This document shows, in pieces, positions 36,501 to 51,500 of a DNA stretch of 64,000 nt. The DNA comes from Mercenaria mercenaria (taxonomy: Eukaryota > Mollusca > Bivalvia > Venerida > Veneridae), in NCBI RefSeq assembly GCF_021730395.1, contig NC_069362.1, positions 67,349,501 through 67,413,500 of the forward strand, in the 5' to 3' direction. Every line of letters starts with the position of its first letter. Position 1 is the first letter of the stretch. The translations under genes were made by a program, and so were the position numbers. Below the pieces are notes generated by a model. That model saw only the letters and a program-made list of their open reading frames with translations. It did no database searches and was not told the DNA's origin.

Positions 36501-39500
36501 CCAAGTGTTCTTGAGTTATCATCCGGAAACTGTTTTACTATTCAGGGTCACTGTGACCTTGACCTTTGACATACAGACCTCAAAATCAATAGGGGTCATC
36601 TGCTAGTGATGACCAACCTCCCTATCAACTTTCATGATCCTAGGCCCAAGCGTTCTTGAGTTATCATCCGGAAACGGATTGGTCTACATTCAGACCGACC
36701 GACATCTGCAAAACAATATACCCCTCCTTCTTTGAAGGGGGGCATAAATATCATTACAGATTCAACAGAAATAGCTAGGAAATATTGATACAGGAGCTGC
36801 ACAGCATTACAATTTGGGACTGAATTGGAACACAACTGGCTCAGTGGCTGGGAAAGTGCTTTGAAGAAAATGCTGGCATATTACATAAGGTTGTGTTGAT
36901 GTCTTGTGATAACTGTCTAAGAAAACAGCCAACTAAATGTGTTGTTGCCAGTAAAATTTACCATACAATAGTGAACTGATGAAAAGTGGAGGAAGCACAC
37001 ACTTAGCTATAGCTACATGAATGACAAGGTCAAGCAACCAAGGTAACATTTCTAGAGCATTATTATCATTTCTTTTGCAAACTTAATTATAGCTAGCTTG
37101 TTCTATATAGGATTGTCTAGCTGTACATGAATCGTGCATGGCTTGAGTATTAGAATAACACAGGGTACGGATAATTCTAAAGGTGATGAAGGGAGGTAAT
37201 TAAAGAATATATTTCAAGGGAGATTATTTTTTCTGGAAAAAAGAAGTTTGGCACTGTGAGTGATAAAGAGAAATATCTCACTGAAATTTTTCAGTATTTC
37301 ACTAGTTATCATAAAATTAAATACTCTGACATACCCGTCTCCTGATGATACAACAGCTGTGCAGTAACAATCTCCGGTAACAGTGACTGGCTGGAGCTGG
37401 TCACATGACTGCAACATTTCCGCCTTGAAGCAGAAGATTGATGTGGAACGTTTCTGTCGTTCTTTCAGCAAGATAACAACATATCCACCGTTGTCATGGT
37501 GATATGTCATGGAATGTACAGCATCTAACGTATTCACCAGAAGACAGAACTCCTCAACCCTCTCCATCTTTGTTGGGCTAAAAATAGAAACAGACATTTT
37601 GTGGATGAATATCACAAAAACTTTTAACGGTAATTGCAGACTGAAACCTGATACTGAACACATATTAACACTGTGACAATACTTAGAAACTAGAGCAATC
37701 ACAAAAGGTGACTAACATCTCAGGCGCCACTTTAATACAGGGAAAATATAATGTTGTTATCATGACATTTGACCTTCAAGTGTGACTTTGACCTTGAACC
37801 TAAAGACCTGAACTATACACTTAGCACATAATGTTGATGAGGTAAACAGTTGATGCTAGTTTTACAGAAATCATTCCAGTTGTTAAGAAGATATGGAGCA
37901 AACACATTTGAGCCGCGCCATGAGAAAACAAAACATAGTGGCTTAACGGCCAGCATGGATCCAGACCAGCCTGCGCATCCGCCATGTAGGATTGTCTAGC
38001 CATGAGAAAACGAAACATAGTGGCTTAGCGGCCAGCATGGATCCAGACCAGCTTGCGCATCCACGCAGTCTGGTCAGGATCCATGCTGTTCGCTAACGGT
38101 TTCTCTAATTGCAATAGGCTTTAAAAGCGAACAGCATGGATCCTGACCAGACTGCTCAGATGCGCAGGCTGGTCTGGATCCATGCTGGTCGCAAAGCCAC
38201 TATGTTGGTTTTCTCATGGCATGGCTCATTTGAGCTTTTTGATATTTGAACTCCATGGGGTGGACCTTGGACCAAGTGACCTGTGCTGTTCTCTCTCTCT
38301 ATGCCATCTGGATTGGGCTTACGATTAATGCTAATTTTATGTCATTCATTTCAGTGGTTTAGAAGATATGGAGCAGACACAAATTTGAGCTATTCAAAAC
38401 TGAGACTTGCTTTACATGTTTTTATCAATTAGAAAAAAAGGCAAAATAGGAGAACATCTAATTTATTCCTGTAGTTTGTGTCCTTCATTTCTATTCCCAG
38501 TCATAGAACAAAATTCCTCCACATTATATTGAAGAGACTAGTTGTGCATTCATGCCAAACACCATTTTCAGCAGTATATCAGTTATATATATAGCTGTCA
38601 TTTAGCCTGTCTGCATTTTGCTTGAAGATAATTATGTTTTTTTACAATGTCACTAACAATTTTATTACCCAAACTGATTCAAAGGTGGGGAATGAATCTA
38701 AATTTAATGGTTTTAGTTGTATTTCAAAACAAGTGTTTATTTTGCTTCAAAACCTCTGCAGTTGTGCCATAGTGTTTCCAGTATGGAGCTAATCTGGTGA
38801 TTCTCTGGAATGAAAATAAAGTTTTTGTTGGGTAAAACACAGACTTTCACCAGTATTTCAGTGAAACATGGTGATCAATTACTGAAATTAGTGTCCCTGG
38901 ATTCCAAACCAGTATCAAATAAACTATTCTCCACAAATAACTTACAACTTACCAACATAAATCAAAGGTAAAGGACAAAAGAGCTTAAACATATGTCTAT
39001 CATCAATTACCACGGAGAACAAACACCTCGCTCGGAATTGCAATCTTCACTCTCTCGCTTAGAAATCTTGTGCTCTACCTATTGAGCTATCCAGGCAGAC
39101 TTGAACATCTTGGTGTTACCTGTAAATGTGTATTGTTCCATTTTCATCCAGACACCATACATTTTTCTCTACACTGCACACGGCCAGCATTTTAGTGTCT
39201 GGTTTCAGTTCCTAAAATAAAAAGGTACAACCATTTTCAAAACACAGATAATAAGGTGATAAGAACAAAAAAGCCTCATGACTTTAATATAACTAAGAAA
39301 TAATCAAGAAATAATTTATACCAAACCCTGTTTTAACACTATCTATACAAGATGGGTGGTTATACATCGGGCATAATAATTTAATGAGGGCACAGCCTGA
39401 GTGAAATTATTCATACGACTTAAAACAGCCAGAGTGTATAAACAGTGTTCAAACACGGTTTTGCTGTAAATTATTTCTATCCTAATATGAGTTTGATCAA

Positions 39501-42500
39501 ACATGACAGAACTGTTTCTTTGCCCATGTATGCGCCAAATGGTAGGTCGCCAGCTCCTCTGTTTATACATGCCAGGACTGGAAATGGTAATATGTCTTGC
39601 GGAATAGTTCCATTAAAGCACAACAGTAACTGATGATGAATTATTCTGCCAACGAACAACCTTTAAACATGTTTTTTAAGTAAAATATTTGATCAAATTT
39701 GAAAACGATATTTCTCGATGCATTCATGCCACTAAATATCACATTGTGATGTCTGCTTAATATCTTAATTTCTAGTCATATCAGAATATGTATTTAAATA
39801 TGGAAAAACCATATACATTTCTGTTAAAACACGGAACTTTGGCATCGCCTTGACATATTATTTGGTGCCTTACTGGTGCAAATAAAGAGTGCTACTGCAT
39901 TTCATCAACAGTGTAAGTTAAAAGGCAATTCAGAATCAAATTGATAGAACAGAACAGTATTACAATTTACTTTGAACACAATGCATTAAGTATAAGGGGG
40001 TGTAGAATAACTTGCTAAACATCTACGCACTCCAAGTTTTTCCAAAGGATGTGTTACTTCCTGTGTTTTATCACTTTGAATATATGGTTAAGTGCTGAAA
40101 CAAAAGACATATTAGAATCAAAATAAAATATAGCACAAGTATGTTTTAACATATCTTAACAATACTAATCAGTTATAACCGACATGTATAATTCACTCAG
40201 GTTACAACCTCATGAAACTATTCCGCAGCATAAAACTTATCATATTATTTTGTTATGTTAATACATGCTTCTGCTTTATATTATTTCTTACTTTTATCAA
40301 AGAGCTATAAAAATAAATAGATTGGCAACTTGAAAGGCATATAGAGCAAATCTCGCCAACATCCCGTGATAACTGAATGAGATCTCGTTTACCGGAAGTG
40401 ATGCTTTCTCCACGCGCCATTTTGTATGCAAAAGCAATTATTCATCGGTAAAATAATTATCACTGTATGACCACGCTTCTTTTGATGGCAAAAGAAAACG
40501 TGTACTTCTTGTCTTAAGACCATTTCAAATTAAACTAATTTTGTTTTAGAAGCTAACATGTACTTTAAATGTAGTTTTAAAGCTACAAATTGTAACTCCA
40601 TGCTCGCCGATGTTTGTTTTTAGTAAGATAACGCCAAATCACGCTCTGACACGAGCTCACGTGAGATTACAGCCAGTTGCCATTCTGTGTATTTATACTT
40701 CTTTGCTTTTATTGAGCACCGAAATAATGTGTGTTCATTTTGGAAGGACTATATATATGCAACCAACCCAAGATGATATACACAAGTTAATGGTTTGCAG
40801 GCTTACTTGATATCATATACACTTTTTACTTCTGTTGAAGGGCAATATTAATATAGCCTACTTGATATAAAATACACTTTTTACCTGTGTTGAAGGGAAA
40901 TATAAATACACTTTACTTGATATCATATACACTTTTTACTTGTGTTGAAGGGCAATATTAATATAGCTTACTTGATATAAAATACACTTTTTACCTGTGT
41001 TGAAGGGAAATATAAATACACTTTACTTGATATCATATACACTTTTTTTACTTGTGTTGAAGGGCAATATTAATATAGCTTACTTGATATAAAATACACT
41101 TTTTACCTGTATTGAAGGGAAATATTAATACAGCTTACTTGATATCATATACACTTTTTACTTGTGTTGAAGGGCAATATTAATATAGCTTACTTGATAT
41201 AAAATACACTTTTTACCTGTATTGAAGGGAAATATTAATATAGCTTACTTGATAACATATACACTTCTTACTTGTGTTGAAGGGAAATATTAAAACAGCT
41301 TACTTGATATCATATACACTTTGTACTTGTGTTGAAGGGCAATATTAATATAGCTTACTTGATATAAAATGCACTTTTTACCTGTATTGAAGGGAAATAT
41401 TAATATAGCTTACTTGATAACATATACACTTCTTACTTGTGTTGAAGGGAAATATTAAAACAGCTTACTTGATATCATATACACTTTGTACTTGTGTTGA
41501 AGGGCAATATTAATATAGCTTACTTGATATAAAGTACACTTTTTACCTGTATTGAAAGGAAATATTAACACAGCTTACTTGATATCATCTACACTTTTTA
41601 CTTGTGTTAAAATGAAATATTAAATTTAAATGTAGCTTACCGAACATGATCAACTTGATATACACTTGTTACAGTTGTTGAAAAGCACTACTGAAACAAC
41701 TTACCTGATATGATATACTGATACTGAGTTACTGGTGCTGAAAGGCAACACTGGTACATCTAACCTGAGAGGATATGCAAGTACATGTACATTTATTACT
41801 ACTGTTGATGGGCAGTACCCTAAACAACTCACCTGATATGATATACATTTGTTACTGGTGTTGAAGGACAGTATTTCAACATGTACATTTCCATAATTTT
41901 CTGAAGATACCATCCACACCTGGCTGTGGTCATTTGACTGTTCTCCTATAACAAGTTAAAACAGTATATATACACATATTTCTTACTTTTTGTGGCAGTT
42001 GCTGGAAATATTCAAATTAGGGCTTGCAAAGAAAACCTTGAATTTCAGTTGGAGTAATTGAATGATTTAGCTTGCTTCCAACCTTCCTCTCATATTACTG
42101 ATCAGACATCTTCTGTCAGTGTCCTCTCACATTACTGATCAGACACCTTCTATCAGTCCAACCTTCCTCTCACATTACTGATCAGACACCTTCTGTCAGC
42201 AACCTTCCTCTCACATTACTGATCAGACACCTTCTGTCAGCAACCTTCCTCTCACATTACTGATCAGACACCTTCTGTCAGTGTCCTACCACATTACTGA
42301 TCAGACACATTCTGTCAGTCCAACCTTCCCCTCACATTACTGATCAGACACCTTCTGTCAGCAACCTTCCTCTCACATTACTGATCAGACACCTTCTGTC
42401 AGCAACCTTCCTCTCACATTACTGATCAGACACCTTCTGTCAGCAACCTTCCTCTCACATTACTGATCAGACACCTTCTGTCAGTGTCCTCTCACATTAC

Positions 42501-45500
42501 TGATCAGACACATTCTGTCAGTGTCCTCCCACATTACTGATCAGACACCTTCTGTCAGTGTCCTCTCACATTACTGATCAGACACATTCTGTCAGTGTCC
42601 TCCCACATTACTGATCAGACACCTTCTGTCAGTGTCCTCCCACATTACTGATCAGACACATTCTGTCAGTCCAACCTTCCTCTCACATTACTGATCAGAC
42701 ACCTTCTGTCAGTGTCCTCCCACATTACTGATCAGACGCATTCTGTCAGTGTCCTCTCACATTACTGATCAGACACATTCTGTCAGTGTCCTCCCACATT
42801 ACTGATCAGACACCTTCTGTCAGTGTCCTACCACATTACTGATCAGACACATTCTGTCAGTCTAACCTTCCTCTCACATTACTGACCAGACACCTTCTGT
42901 CAGTGTCCTCTCACATTACTGATCAGACACCTTCTGTCAGTGTCCTCCCACATTACTGATCAGAAACATTCTGTTAGTATCCTCTCACATTACTGATCAG
43001 ACACCTTCTGTCAGTGTCCTCTCACATTACTGATCAGACACATTCTGTCAGTGTCCTCCACACATTACTGATCAGACACATTCTGTCAGTGTCCTACCAC
43101 ATTACTGATCAGACACATTCTGTCAGTCCAACCTTCCTCTCACATTACTGACCAGACACCTTCTGTCAGTGTCCTCCCACATTACTGATCAGACACCTTC
43201 TGTCAGTGTCCTACCACATTACTGATCAGACACCTTCTGTCAGTGTCCTCCCACATTACTGATCAGACACCTTCTGTCAGTGTTCTCCCACACTACTGAT
43301 CAGACACATTCTGTCAGTCCAACCTTCCTCTCACATTACTGATCAGACACCTTCTGTCCGTGTCCTCCCACATTACTGATCAGACACCATCAGTCAGTGT
43401 TCTCCCACATTACTGATCAGACACATTCTGTCAGTCCAACCTTCCTCTCACATTACTGATCAGACACCTTCTGTCAGTGGCCTCCCACATTACTGATCAG
43501 ACACCTTCTGTCAGTGTTCTCCCACATTACTGATCAGACACATTCTGTCAGTCCAACCTTCCTCTCACATTGCTGATCAGACACCTTCTGTCAGTACCCT
43601 CTCACATTACTGATCAGACACCTTCTGTCAGTGTTCTCCCACATTACTGATCAGACACCTTCTGTCAGTGTCCTTCCACATAACTGATCAGACACATTCT
43701 GTCAGTCCAACCTTCCTCTCACATTACTGACCAGACACCTTCTGTCAGTACCCTCTCACATTACTGATCAGACACCTTCTGTCTGTGTTCTCCCACATTA
43801 CTGATCAGACACCTTCTGTCAGTGTTCTCCCACATTACTGATCAGACACCTTCTGTCAGTGTCCTTCCACATAACTGATCAGACACATTCTGTCAGTCCA
43901 ACCTTCCTCTCACATTACTGATCAGACACCTTCTGTCAGTGTCATTGCTCAAGAAGATTAAGGACAAATACAGTATGCCATAAAACATAAGAAGAACTGC
44001 ACAATTTAAACATGAAGCAGTAATTTATTTCTAGATATCTGACCGTAAACTTTTTTAGCAATACCGGATCAATGTTTTACATATACTTACAAAACTATTG
44101 CCATGCAATCAAAATTCTATGTCAGTATGTTCTGCTATAGTACGCACAATTTTCGATATAGCTAGAAATTTAACAGAAGGCCCTGTATCACTCATCTGAC
44201 CTAGATGATATCCCAGATAACCTAGTACCTAATATGGCATAGATTTCATAGAGAAACATTTTGAACATGTTTTGACCTCAGGTATCCCACTTTTGAACTG
44301 ACCTAAGATTTCAAATAGACAAACATTCTGACTAAGATCTATGATGATCAAGTTGAAAAAGTGACCCTTGAAGGGTTAACAAAGTTTTTCTATGATTCAA
44401 CCTAGTGACCTCGTTCAAGACCTCAGATAACCTAGTATTGAACCTGCATGGCCCTGATTTTACAGAGACAAACGCTCTAACAAAGACTTATGATGATCCA
44501 GTAGAAAATGTGGCTTCGGGAGTATTAACAAGGTTATTCTATGATTTGACCTAGTGACCTAGTTTTTCACTTTGGGTAATCCAGTTCTGAATTTTTGACC
44601 TAGATTTCATAGAGAAAAACATTTCAAGAAGATAAAACAGAAAGTGTGGCCTCTAGAGTGTTAACAACGTTTTTAAGATAGTGTCCTAGACTTTGACATC
44701 TGGTAGCCCAGTTTTAAACTTGACCTAATATCTATAGAGACAATCATTTTGAGAACATTTTCAAAAGATCAAACTGAAAATGTGGCCTCTAGATGTAAAC
44801 ATCTATGATTTGATCAAGTGACCTAGTTTTTTACCTCAAGTAACCTAGTTTTGAACTTTGTCCTAGATATCATAGAGACGAAGATTCTGATAAAGTTTCA
44901 TAAAGACGTGGTAGAAAATATGGTCTCGAGTATTAACAAGGTTTTCTTATTATTTGACCTAGGGACCTAGTTCTCGACCTCAGTTGACCCCATAACGAAC
45001 TATTCCAAGATCTTATTGGGGGTAATATTCTGGCTAAGTTTCATTAAGACTGGGCTATAAGTGTGACCTCTAGAGTGATGGCAGTCAAATTATTGACGAT
45101 GTTCAACAACAACGGACAAAGGGCTATCAAAATAGCTCACTTTGAGAAGTTTGTGCTCAGGTAAGCTAATGACCTGCATATACCCCATTTGTCTTTTTCA
45201 ATCACTGCAACCAAATAAAAGGGCCTGCTTGGTATTTAACCAAAAGGCACTAAAATCAATATAAAAAATATTTAAGTTACCAGTAGGTGTAGTCAGAGAT
45301 AACAATGCAGTCTGAAAGACAGCTATATTCCCTGCCGCTGTTATAAATAGTGAAAGGGTTGATGGTATCTGGTGGAAGCATTGACGTTGTTATCTTTCAC
45401 CTTAAGTTGTGACCTTGACCTTGAGCCTGCATGGCTGACTCATGGGTTTTGCAACTCATCTCAATCAGGTGAACACTTGACCAAAGTTTCAAGAAAAACT

Positions 45501-48500
45501 TTCCAGTGGTTTAGCAGAAAAGGAGGGGACAGGAAATTGAAGGCTCAGACATTTGAGTTGTGACATTGACCTTAAGCTGACACTGGTAAATTTTGAGTTC
45601 TGCACATCGTCTTGATAAGGGGAATATTACAGCCAAATCATATTAAAATATTTCAATGGGTTTAGGAGATACAGAGCAGACACAAAATGCAAGGCTCAAA
45701 CATTTGACCTTGAGTTGTGACCTTGACCTTGAGCCAACATGGCTGACTCATGAGTTTTGCACATCGCCTTCTGCAGGTGATCATTTGTCCCAAGTTTCAT
45801 GAAAATCCTTCAAGGGGTTTAGGAGATACAGAGCGGACACAAAATAGAAGGCTCAAACCTTCGACCTTGAGTTGTGACTTTGTCCTTGAACTGACATGGC
45901 TGACTCATAAGTTCTGCACATCATCTTGATAAGGTGATCATTTGACCAAAGTATCATGAAAATCCTTCAAGGGGTTTAAGTTATACAGAGCAGACACAAT
46001 TGTTACGGATGCTCGGACGGATTGAGACCATTTCTATAACCCCACTTGAAGCAGGGGATTAAAAAAATGAATACATCTCTAACTCACTATTTGTATCTGA
46101 AGTTCCCAAGTTTTCTACAAACACTGAACATGCTGAGAGCACTGTGGTTTCAGTTTCCGTGGTAATAGCATCACTGAGATGACAGAACTGTGGACTGCTA
46201 GCTATCAGACGGATGTGAGCAGCAGACGGTCTACTCTGGGGATCAGGATTCCAGCAGATATTCATCAAGTCTAACATATGAGAGGGATATATAGCCTCCT
46301 GAAAATATAAAACACCCCGAATCATACTTCTGAATTGATTAACCCAATTTTTACAAATACTGTAAGTATTTCAAGGCACAGGTAAATTTGACTGTATGAA
46401 AATAAAACAGCAGAATTTCAACAAATAAGAAGAAAGTAAGATGACATTTTTTCTTCTTTAAAAATATGTAACTGGAACTGTCAGGCTCTATGATTAACAG
46501 ATTCTATATTTGTGTTACAATATGATGAGTAAGTTTCCAATTAAATTGACTGTCTCTATAATATATAAAGGTGTAACCTCAGTTTTCAGGGTGGGTCTGC
46601 CTCCATGTACCACATGTACATTAATGTTGTTGATCTCTGACAATGGCTGCCGACATGTCAACAATTCAAACATGAACATCCCAAAGGAAAAGATGTCAAC
46701 CTAAATTTACAACAAAACTTTGGATATTTTTTCAGCCTCTTAAATACATATTTTTAATATTTCAACCATACCTACAGACCACATATTGATTTAATACAAG
46801 AAAGATCTGAGATTCTCTCATACAATAGACAGTATTATCACTATGCTATCTAATATTATTATTACAGGTATATTGAAAAGATTATTACTAGACTCATCTT
46901 TGTAAATAATACTCAATGAAAAGAAATACAGATATGCTGAAAAATTTCATAGACTGTTTGCACCACAACAAAAAAATTGATAGAGTTTTTGCCCAACACA
47001 TACATACCTTTTCTGTGTAAGTATCTTTGCCAGTACGCATCAGTATTTCAGGGGCAATGAAAGGTGGCGTTCCCCCAAACCCTTTGGTTCCCCCTGGCAA
47101 CACAGACTTACTGATTCCATAGTCTGCTAGTTTCACCAAGACAGGTTGCCGAGGGTCAAGGTCATTAGCTGCAGGTAGATTCCAGGCAAGGACATTGTCA
47201 GATTTGAGATCACGATATATTATATTGCGTCCATGGATGTAGTCTAAAGCATCAGCTACCTATAATAACAAAAAAAAACATACAATATCAAAGATTAACA
47301 TTTATATTTTTTCATGTATTTTCATATCATATAGAAAATGACAATAGAAAAGCCAAGATAAGATGCGACAGTATGAATATGTTATAAAAAGAGCTGTCCA
47401 TTTGACAGTATGCTCAACTATTTTACAAATGCCAAGTCAAACATGGGCCACATTTTCCATTACAATCAGTAAAGACTTGTCTCCTGGGTTAGTGTATTAA
47501 AATTTATTACAAAAATCAAAATTTCATTATGGCAATGACAATAACTTCTACCAAATTTTTTAACAGCATATTGCAAGCAACAAAACTTTAACAAAATGTT
47601 TTATGTCCAAAAAGACCAATTATAATTCGTACAAAAATCAATCAAGAGTTACCTAACTTTCAATCAAGAGTTCCCTTACTTGTTTATTTCTGTAGTTTGA
47701 TAACTGGGAAGCCTTGTGAGAAGTTTCAATCCAATTCATGCAATGCTTACCGAGATACTTCCTAAGCAAAACTTCAACCATGATGTGATGTTGACAACAA
47801 TACCGGTACCAAGGTGAGTACAATAGCTCTCACTACTCTTCAAACAGCTGAACTGTCAAATTTGAAAAACTGATACTGGTTCATCCCATGTTTTCATTAA
47901 CCAATCTAAAACTTTATCTATCTAGCATCTCAAATACACAAAGCCCTGAGTAAAATCAATTTAAACACTCAATACCTACCTGTATAACAATTTGTCTAAT
48001 CACCCAAACTGGAAGACGTAGCCCATCTTTATACCTGTCCTCAAATATACTGTGCAGGGAACCAAGAGGAGCCAGTGACAGGAGAAGTGCTAGCGGGCGC
48101 CTTGAGAGGCCCAGCAGGGGTACAATATGGGGATGTTCTACTGTCTGTAAGATGCTAACTTCCTGTCTGGCAGTGGTATATGCAGCACAAATTGTCTCCA
48201 GGCAAATCTGTGTAGTCTGGTTGGTCTGTATGAAGATGTACAACCATTATTACACAGCTAATCAATGCATACATCAATCATTCTTACTTAAATCATGTGT
48301 AGATTATCTTGGGCTAAATACATTTTAAATGGGTTTCTTAATAATCTTATCATGTGATTATTAAGAAACCCATTCGAAATGTATTTGGCCCAAGATAATA
48401 TATATAATATATTGGATATTAAAGGTGGGCCGGTGGTCTAGTGGTAACATGCTTGACTGTCAATCCAGAGGTCTGGGGTTCAAATCCTAGTCCGGGCACA

Positions 48501-51500
48501 GGAAAATTTCTGAAATGGTCTTGAGTGTCTCAAACCTAACCAAGAGGCCTGTACTGGTCTTCCCAGGAAAGACGGCTTTGCGTGGTGCTATACACCAGTC
48601 ACGATAAAGAACCAGACTGTCTATTTGCAAAGAGCTAGGCTAAGGTAGCCAGATAGACCTGTATCTAAAAATGATTTTTCTTTATCTGTTTTGGTGGCTT
48701 CCTGTCTCTCTGGTCAGATCGCTCTGTGTCTGTACTTGTAGAGGATGAATTTCGCGCCCTGTGTGGCTGCGTGTACGATACGTATGGTGCCTTTGAACGT
48801 GTTTATCATGAAAAGGGTGCTATATAAATCTAGTGTAATAATAATAATAATTAAATTTAAAATACAGAATTAAGGCAAATGAGGACTGAACTTCCCGACA
48901 ATTCAGGATTTTGTTTTTATATCGTCCGTGTACCATACTTTCTGTACATAGCTGTATTAGCTGTACCTTTCTGCGTTCCTTACTGTTGGGATCATACAAC
49001 ACTTTCACTGCCACATCAAATACTGTATGCTCACTCTGAAATGATAATATAGCATTACATTGCCTGCCTATGTGTGTTTTAAATATCTATATTGTGTTAA
49101 CAAAATCAATACTTGAAAATGTTTTTCATATTTTCTTAACTACACCAAGTCACACACTAACTAGAATTTTTTCGCTATAAATTGTTCTACTTTTTTCCTA
49201 ACTATTTAAACATTTTCAGCCATGAAACATCAGAGAAAACACAAGGAATTATGGTGATCAAAAAGTCTGTTCAAAACAGTATTCTACCACAGCTGACTGT
49301 ATAACAGTTTTAGAATAATTACTGCTACAGGAATTGAATTCCATACTTGCGTGTCATACAGAACAAGATTTACTATGTAAAAAGTGTATATCATACATGT
49401 ATCACTTCAACATCATTATGTGTGCCAACTGACTACAGATTAGTAAAGATGAAATTAGTTGGCTCAAACACTTCTCTAAATTATTAAACTATAATTCTGT
49501 CATTCTTGTATCTCCATAAAAACTAAGAATTATAACTCAAAGTCTACTTAAATGTTAAAGAACATAAGTGTTCATAAAATGACTGTTACCCTTTTCAGTA
49601 TCCCCTTAGACACTGTTCCGAATGCTCCTTGACCTAGCTTGTCAGTAACTTGTATCACATCATCTTCCACAACAAACGCTTCATCAAGATCTTGAAAAAC
49701 CTACAAAACAGTGATATCTTAATACTGTTGCCTGAAGTGACAACAACGTATAACCATCTTTTCATATGTTGAAATAAGCAAGGTGACCTTGCTGGATAAC
49801 ATATGAGTGTGTAGTTGTGTAGGGAGTTACTCTGGGCACCTAATAATTAAATCAGAGTGTGAACTAAGCTAACACCATTCTGTTATATCATTTTCATTTC
49901 CAAAATGTTTCTATATGAAATACCTGCTAGATCAATGTTGGCAGCACTCTTTCTGTGTTTGTACAGCACATGTGTTTTAATAAAAATGTGCATATTTGTA
50001 GCAGAACTAAATACCAGACATAAATCTATAATGCTATAAACTTATATAACGAAGTGTTCATTTTTTAACATATTTAAAGAAAGGATGTTAGGTCTATAAA
50101 TAGTGAATAAACCTTGTAGTTATAAAGCTGCATTTTTGAAAATAGCATTTCACTATTTTTACATGTTTAAATACCGATGTTTTTCAGATAAACGTCTGAC
50201 AAGTATGATAGACTTACAGCATCTGGAGCAATGTGAATCAGTCTCGTGACCCCGTCCTCTCCTGGCATAAAGCTTGGTGACACAGACCCATGTATCTTAC
50301 ATATCTCATCCAAACCGTCTAGAATATTCTTGATACATTTCTCCACCAGAAATGTGCACATTACTCTGTTGCTCACATTGATTTCCACATCAGCTGGGTT
50401 GGCACTTCCTGTCTGCTGGGGAGGAGTTTCCGGATCACTGGAGATACTAACTGGCTGTGTATGCTCGGACCCTTTCGAGTACAACTGCCAAGCCCCTGAA
50501 GGATTTTCCTGATAACTAGTCTCAGCTTGTAAACATAATGGACAGGGAACCACTCTTGTCACTAGGTAACGTCCTTGACAACTTTGAATAAATCTTGATT
50601 CTCCAATTTCTGGAAACCAGTCTTGTAAAAGACAGTCTACGTGCTCCACTATCTTTGCAAGAACTGCTGTTTTAGCCTTTTCATCATGATATATGTCCCT
50701 TGGTTCTATAGATCTATAATTAGCAGCCCCAGTAGGGTCCTGTTGACCAAAATAATAAGTAATCTTGTCTGCCTTAAAGGATATTTCTAAAATGACACTA
50801 TCCTTGACATCTAGTTCTCCCCACTGGCTATCAAAATGGCATTCAATAACTAAACCATCGTCTGTGTAATTACACATTCCACGTGCATAATTGGAGGTGT
50901 CCTTCACTTCTTTCACCTGCATAATCACGTTACCAAAATACACAAGTTCAAAACCAGTCTGCCAGCATCTCCAATTTGGACTTTCTTTTTGAATATCAGG
51001 ACACTTTTCCACAATATCCTGAGGAAACTGGTACATTCTCATAACAGGCTCATAAAAGCGTTCATCTGCCAATATTCTGGTAATAAGCCTCGGCCAGAAC
51101 CCACTTGGAAAATAGGTCAGCAGGTATAGACGAGTGTTTGAGAATGCAGGGTTACTGCTGGGCTGGGTACTCACTAGGTGCATCAAGTGATCTCCATGCA
51201 TGGATAATGTGGAAGGATTAAACAGCATACCGATGCTACTAGGGTTCACAGAGCTTGCACTCATACTGATTGGTGAAACAGGCACTCCCTTTCTTCTTAA
51301 AGGAATCTATGGGGAAAAATATCACCTGTCTTAAATTGGCTAAAACATTGTCATTGAAAAATATTTCAAATATCTAAATCAATTTGATTTTTCTTTCTGT
51401 ACCTAGAGTACTGTATTGCTGTTTAATTACCTCTAAGTCTAAAATTATTCAAGATTTTAGCCTTGAATTGTTATATCCCTTTCTAGGTTTATTTCTATGA

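Noticed and set aside
45281-45311. A 31-bp micro-exon of the LRRK gene (minus strand, between exons 46088 and 41945)
   Set aside because: It has a good acceptor and a GTAACT donor, but including it shifts the phase and puts a stop in the next exon. Skipping it joins the flanking exons in frame (AGA codon).
48424-48500. Functional tRNA-Asp gene
   Set aside because: The head is tRNA-like but continues into a long SINE body with an AAT tail.
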